A model generated the notes under the pieces. It saw only the letters and a list, made by a program, of their open reading frames with translations. It was not told the DNA's origin and did not search any database. Source: Roseateles aquatilis (lineage in GTDB: Bacteria > Pseudomonadota > Gammaproteobacteria > Burkholderiales > Burkholderiaceae_C). Taken from it: a stretch of DNA of 64,000 nt. The position numbers and the translations under genes were made by a program. The DNA lies in contig NZ_NIOF01000020.1 of NCBI RefSeq assembly GCF_002205645.1, forward strand, positions 48,284 through 112,283, written 5' to 3'. This document shows, piece by piece, positions 63,921 to 64,000 of the stretch (its first letter is position 1; every line of letters starts with the position of its first letter).

Positions 63921-64000
63921 CTTCGAGCCTCAAACTGAGGCCCAATCGGAGGTGCCATGCAAAGCAAGCAACCCTACCCAGAAGAATTCAAGATCGAGGC
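63911..64000 (+). mobile_element. Left end of an IS3-family insertion sequence (partial)
   Basis: From about 63911 the sequence leads through GGAGG into an OrfA-type transposase start. The palindrome GACCCGGGTC (63901-63910) lies at the probable insertion point. The exact terminal repeat cannot be fixed without the right end. Confidence 0.55.
63957..64000 (+). CDS. IS3-family transposase OrfA, N-terminal fragment
   Basis: Starts MQSKQPYPEEFKIEA with GGAGG 4 nt upstream. The PEEFKIEA block is a typical opening of IS3/IS1-type OrfA HTH transposases (xxYxxEFKxEAV). It is cut by the right edge of the window. Confidence 0.75.
   Translation, partial: MQSKQPYPEEFKIE

Larger units (their letters stand above)
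47033..64000. mobile_element. Second integrated element or island, right end outside window
   Basis: A second tyrosine integrase lies just inside the shared tRNA fragment and is followed by IS66 and IS3 sequences, efflux genes and uncharacterised genes with lower GC than the left half. No third copy of the tRNA fragment is visible to the right edge, so the far boundary and intact tRNA should be outside the window. Confidence 0.65.

Overview
The window is high-GC DNA from a Burkholderiales-type betaproteobacterium, probably a Roseateles/Mitsuaria/Rubrivivax relative. I infer this from protein character and gene order (gltBD; pilBCD-coaE-zapD-yacG; hexR-zwf opposite tal-pgi; mlaFEDACB). It divides into a conserved chromosomal half (1 to about 28.43 kb) and an accessory half (28.43 kb to the right edge).

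Chromosomal half. The end of gltB and all of gltD encode glutamate synthase. A convergent minus-strand operon, pilE-fimT-pilV-pilW-pilX-pilY1, supplies the minor pilins and tip adhesin of type IV pili. mlaF-E-D-A-C-B encodes outer-membrane phospholipid transport. zwf-hexR (minus) and tal-pgi-HAD phosphatase (plus) diverge from a shared promoter region holding a HexR-like palindrome, so sugar-phosphate metabolism and its regulator form one unit. pilB-pilC-pilD-coaE-zapD-yacG (minus) adds the pilus assembly ATPase, platform protein and prepilin peptidase, plus CoA synthesis, cell division and gyrase-inhibitor genes.

First integrated element (28434-47032, about 18.6 kb). It is bounded by perfect 48-bp direct repeats that match the 3' part of a tRNA-Pro(CGG) gene on the minus strand. 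It carries a tyrosine integrase, an AbrB/VapC-type toxin-antitoxin pair, a catalytically dead S24-like protein, an HNH nuclease, several HTH proteins and a phage replication module (initiator with internal iteron-like repeats plus DnaB helicase). It also carries a 2OG-Fe oxygenase, a GNAT acetyltransferase and three phage DNA-ejection-type proteins. No terminase, portal, capsid or tail gene is present, so it is a remnant or a satellite-like element rather than a complete prophage.

Second element (47033 to beyond the window). A second, different tyrosine integrase sits next to the right-hand repeat, so another element appears stacked at the same tRNA. The intact tRNA-Pro should lie to the right of the window. 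This part holds a broken IS66 element fused to an IS3 remnant, a TolC/HlyD/two-permease efflux operon with no visible ATPase, a decayed MFS gene, a glyoxalase-like protein and a complete IS66 element. The last 5.5 kb holds an XRE regulator, a lipoprotein plus zinc-ribbon membrane protein pair, a Lon-like AAA+ ATPase without a protease domain opposite an HTH-like protein, and a Toprim-like protein cut at its 5' end by an IS3-family element. This final cluster is the best candidate for an undescribed (possibly defence-related) system.
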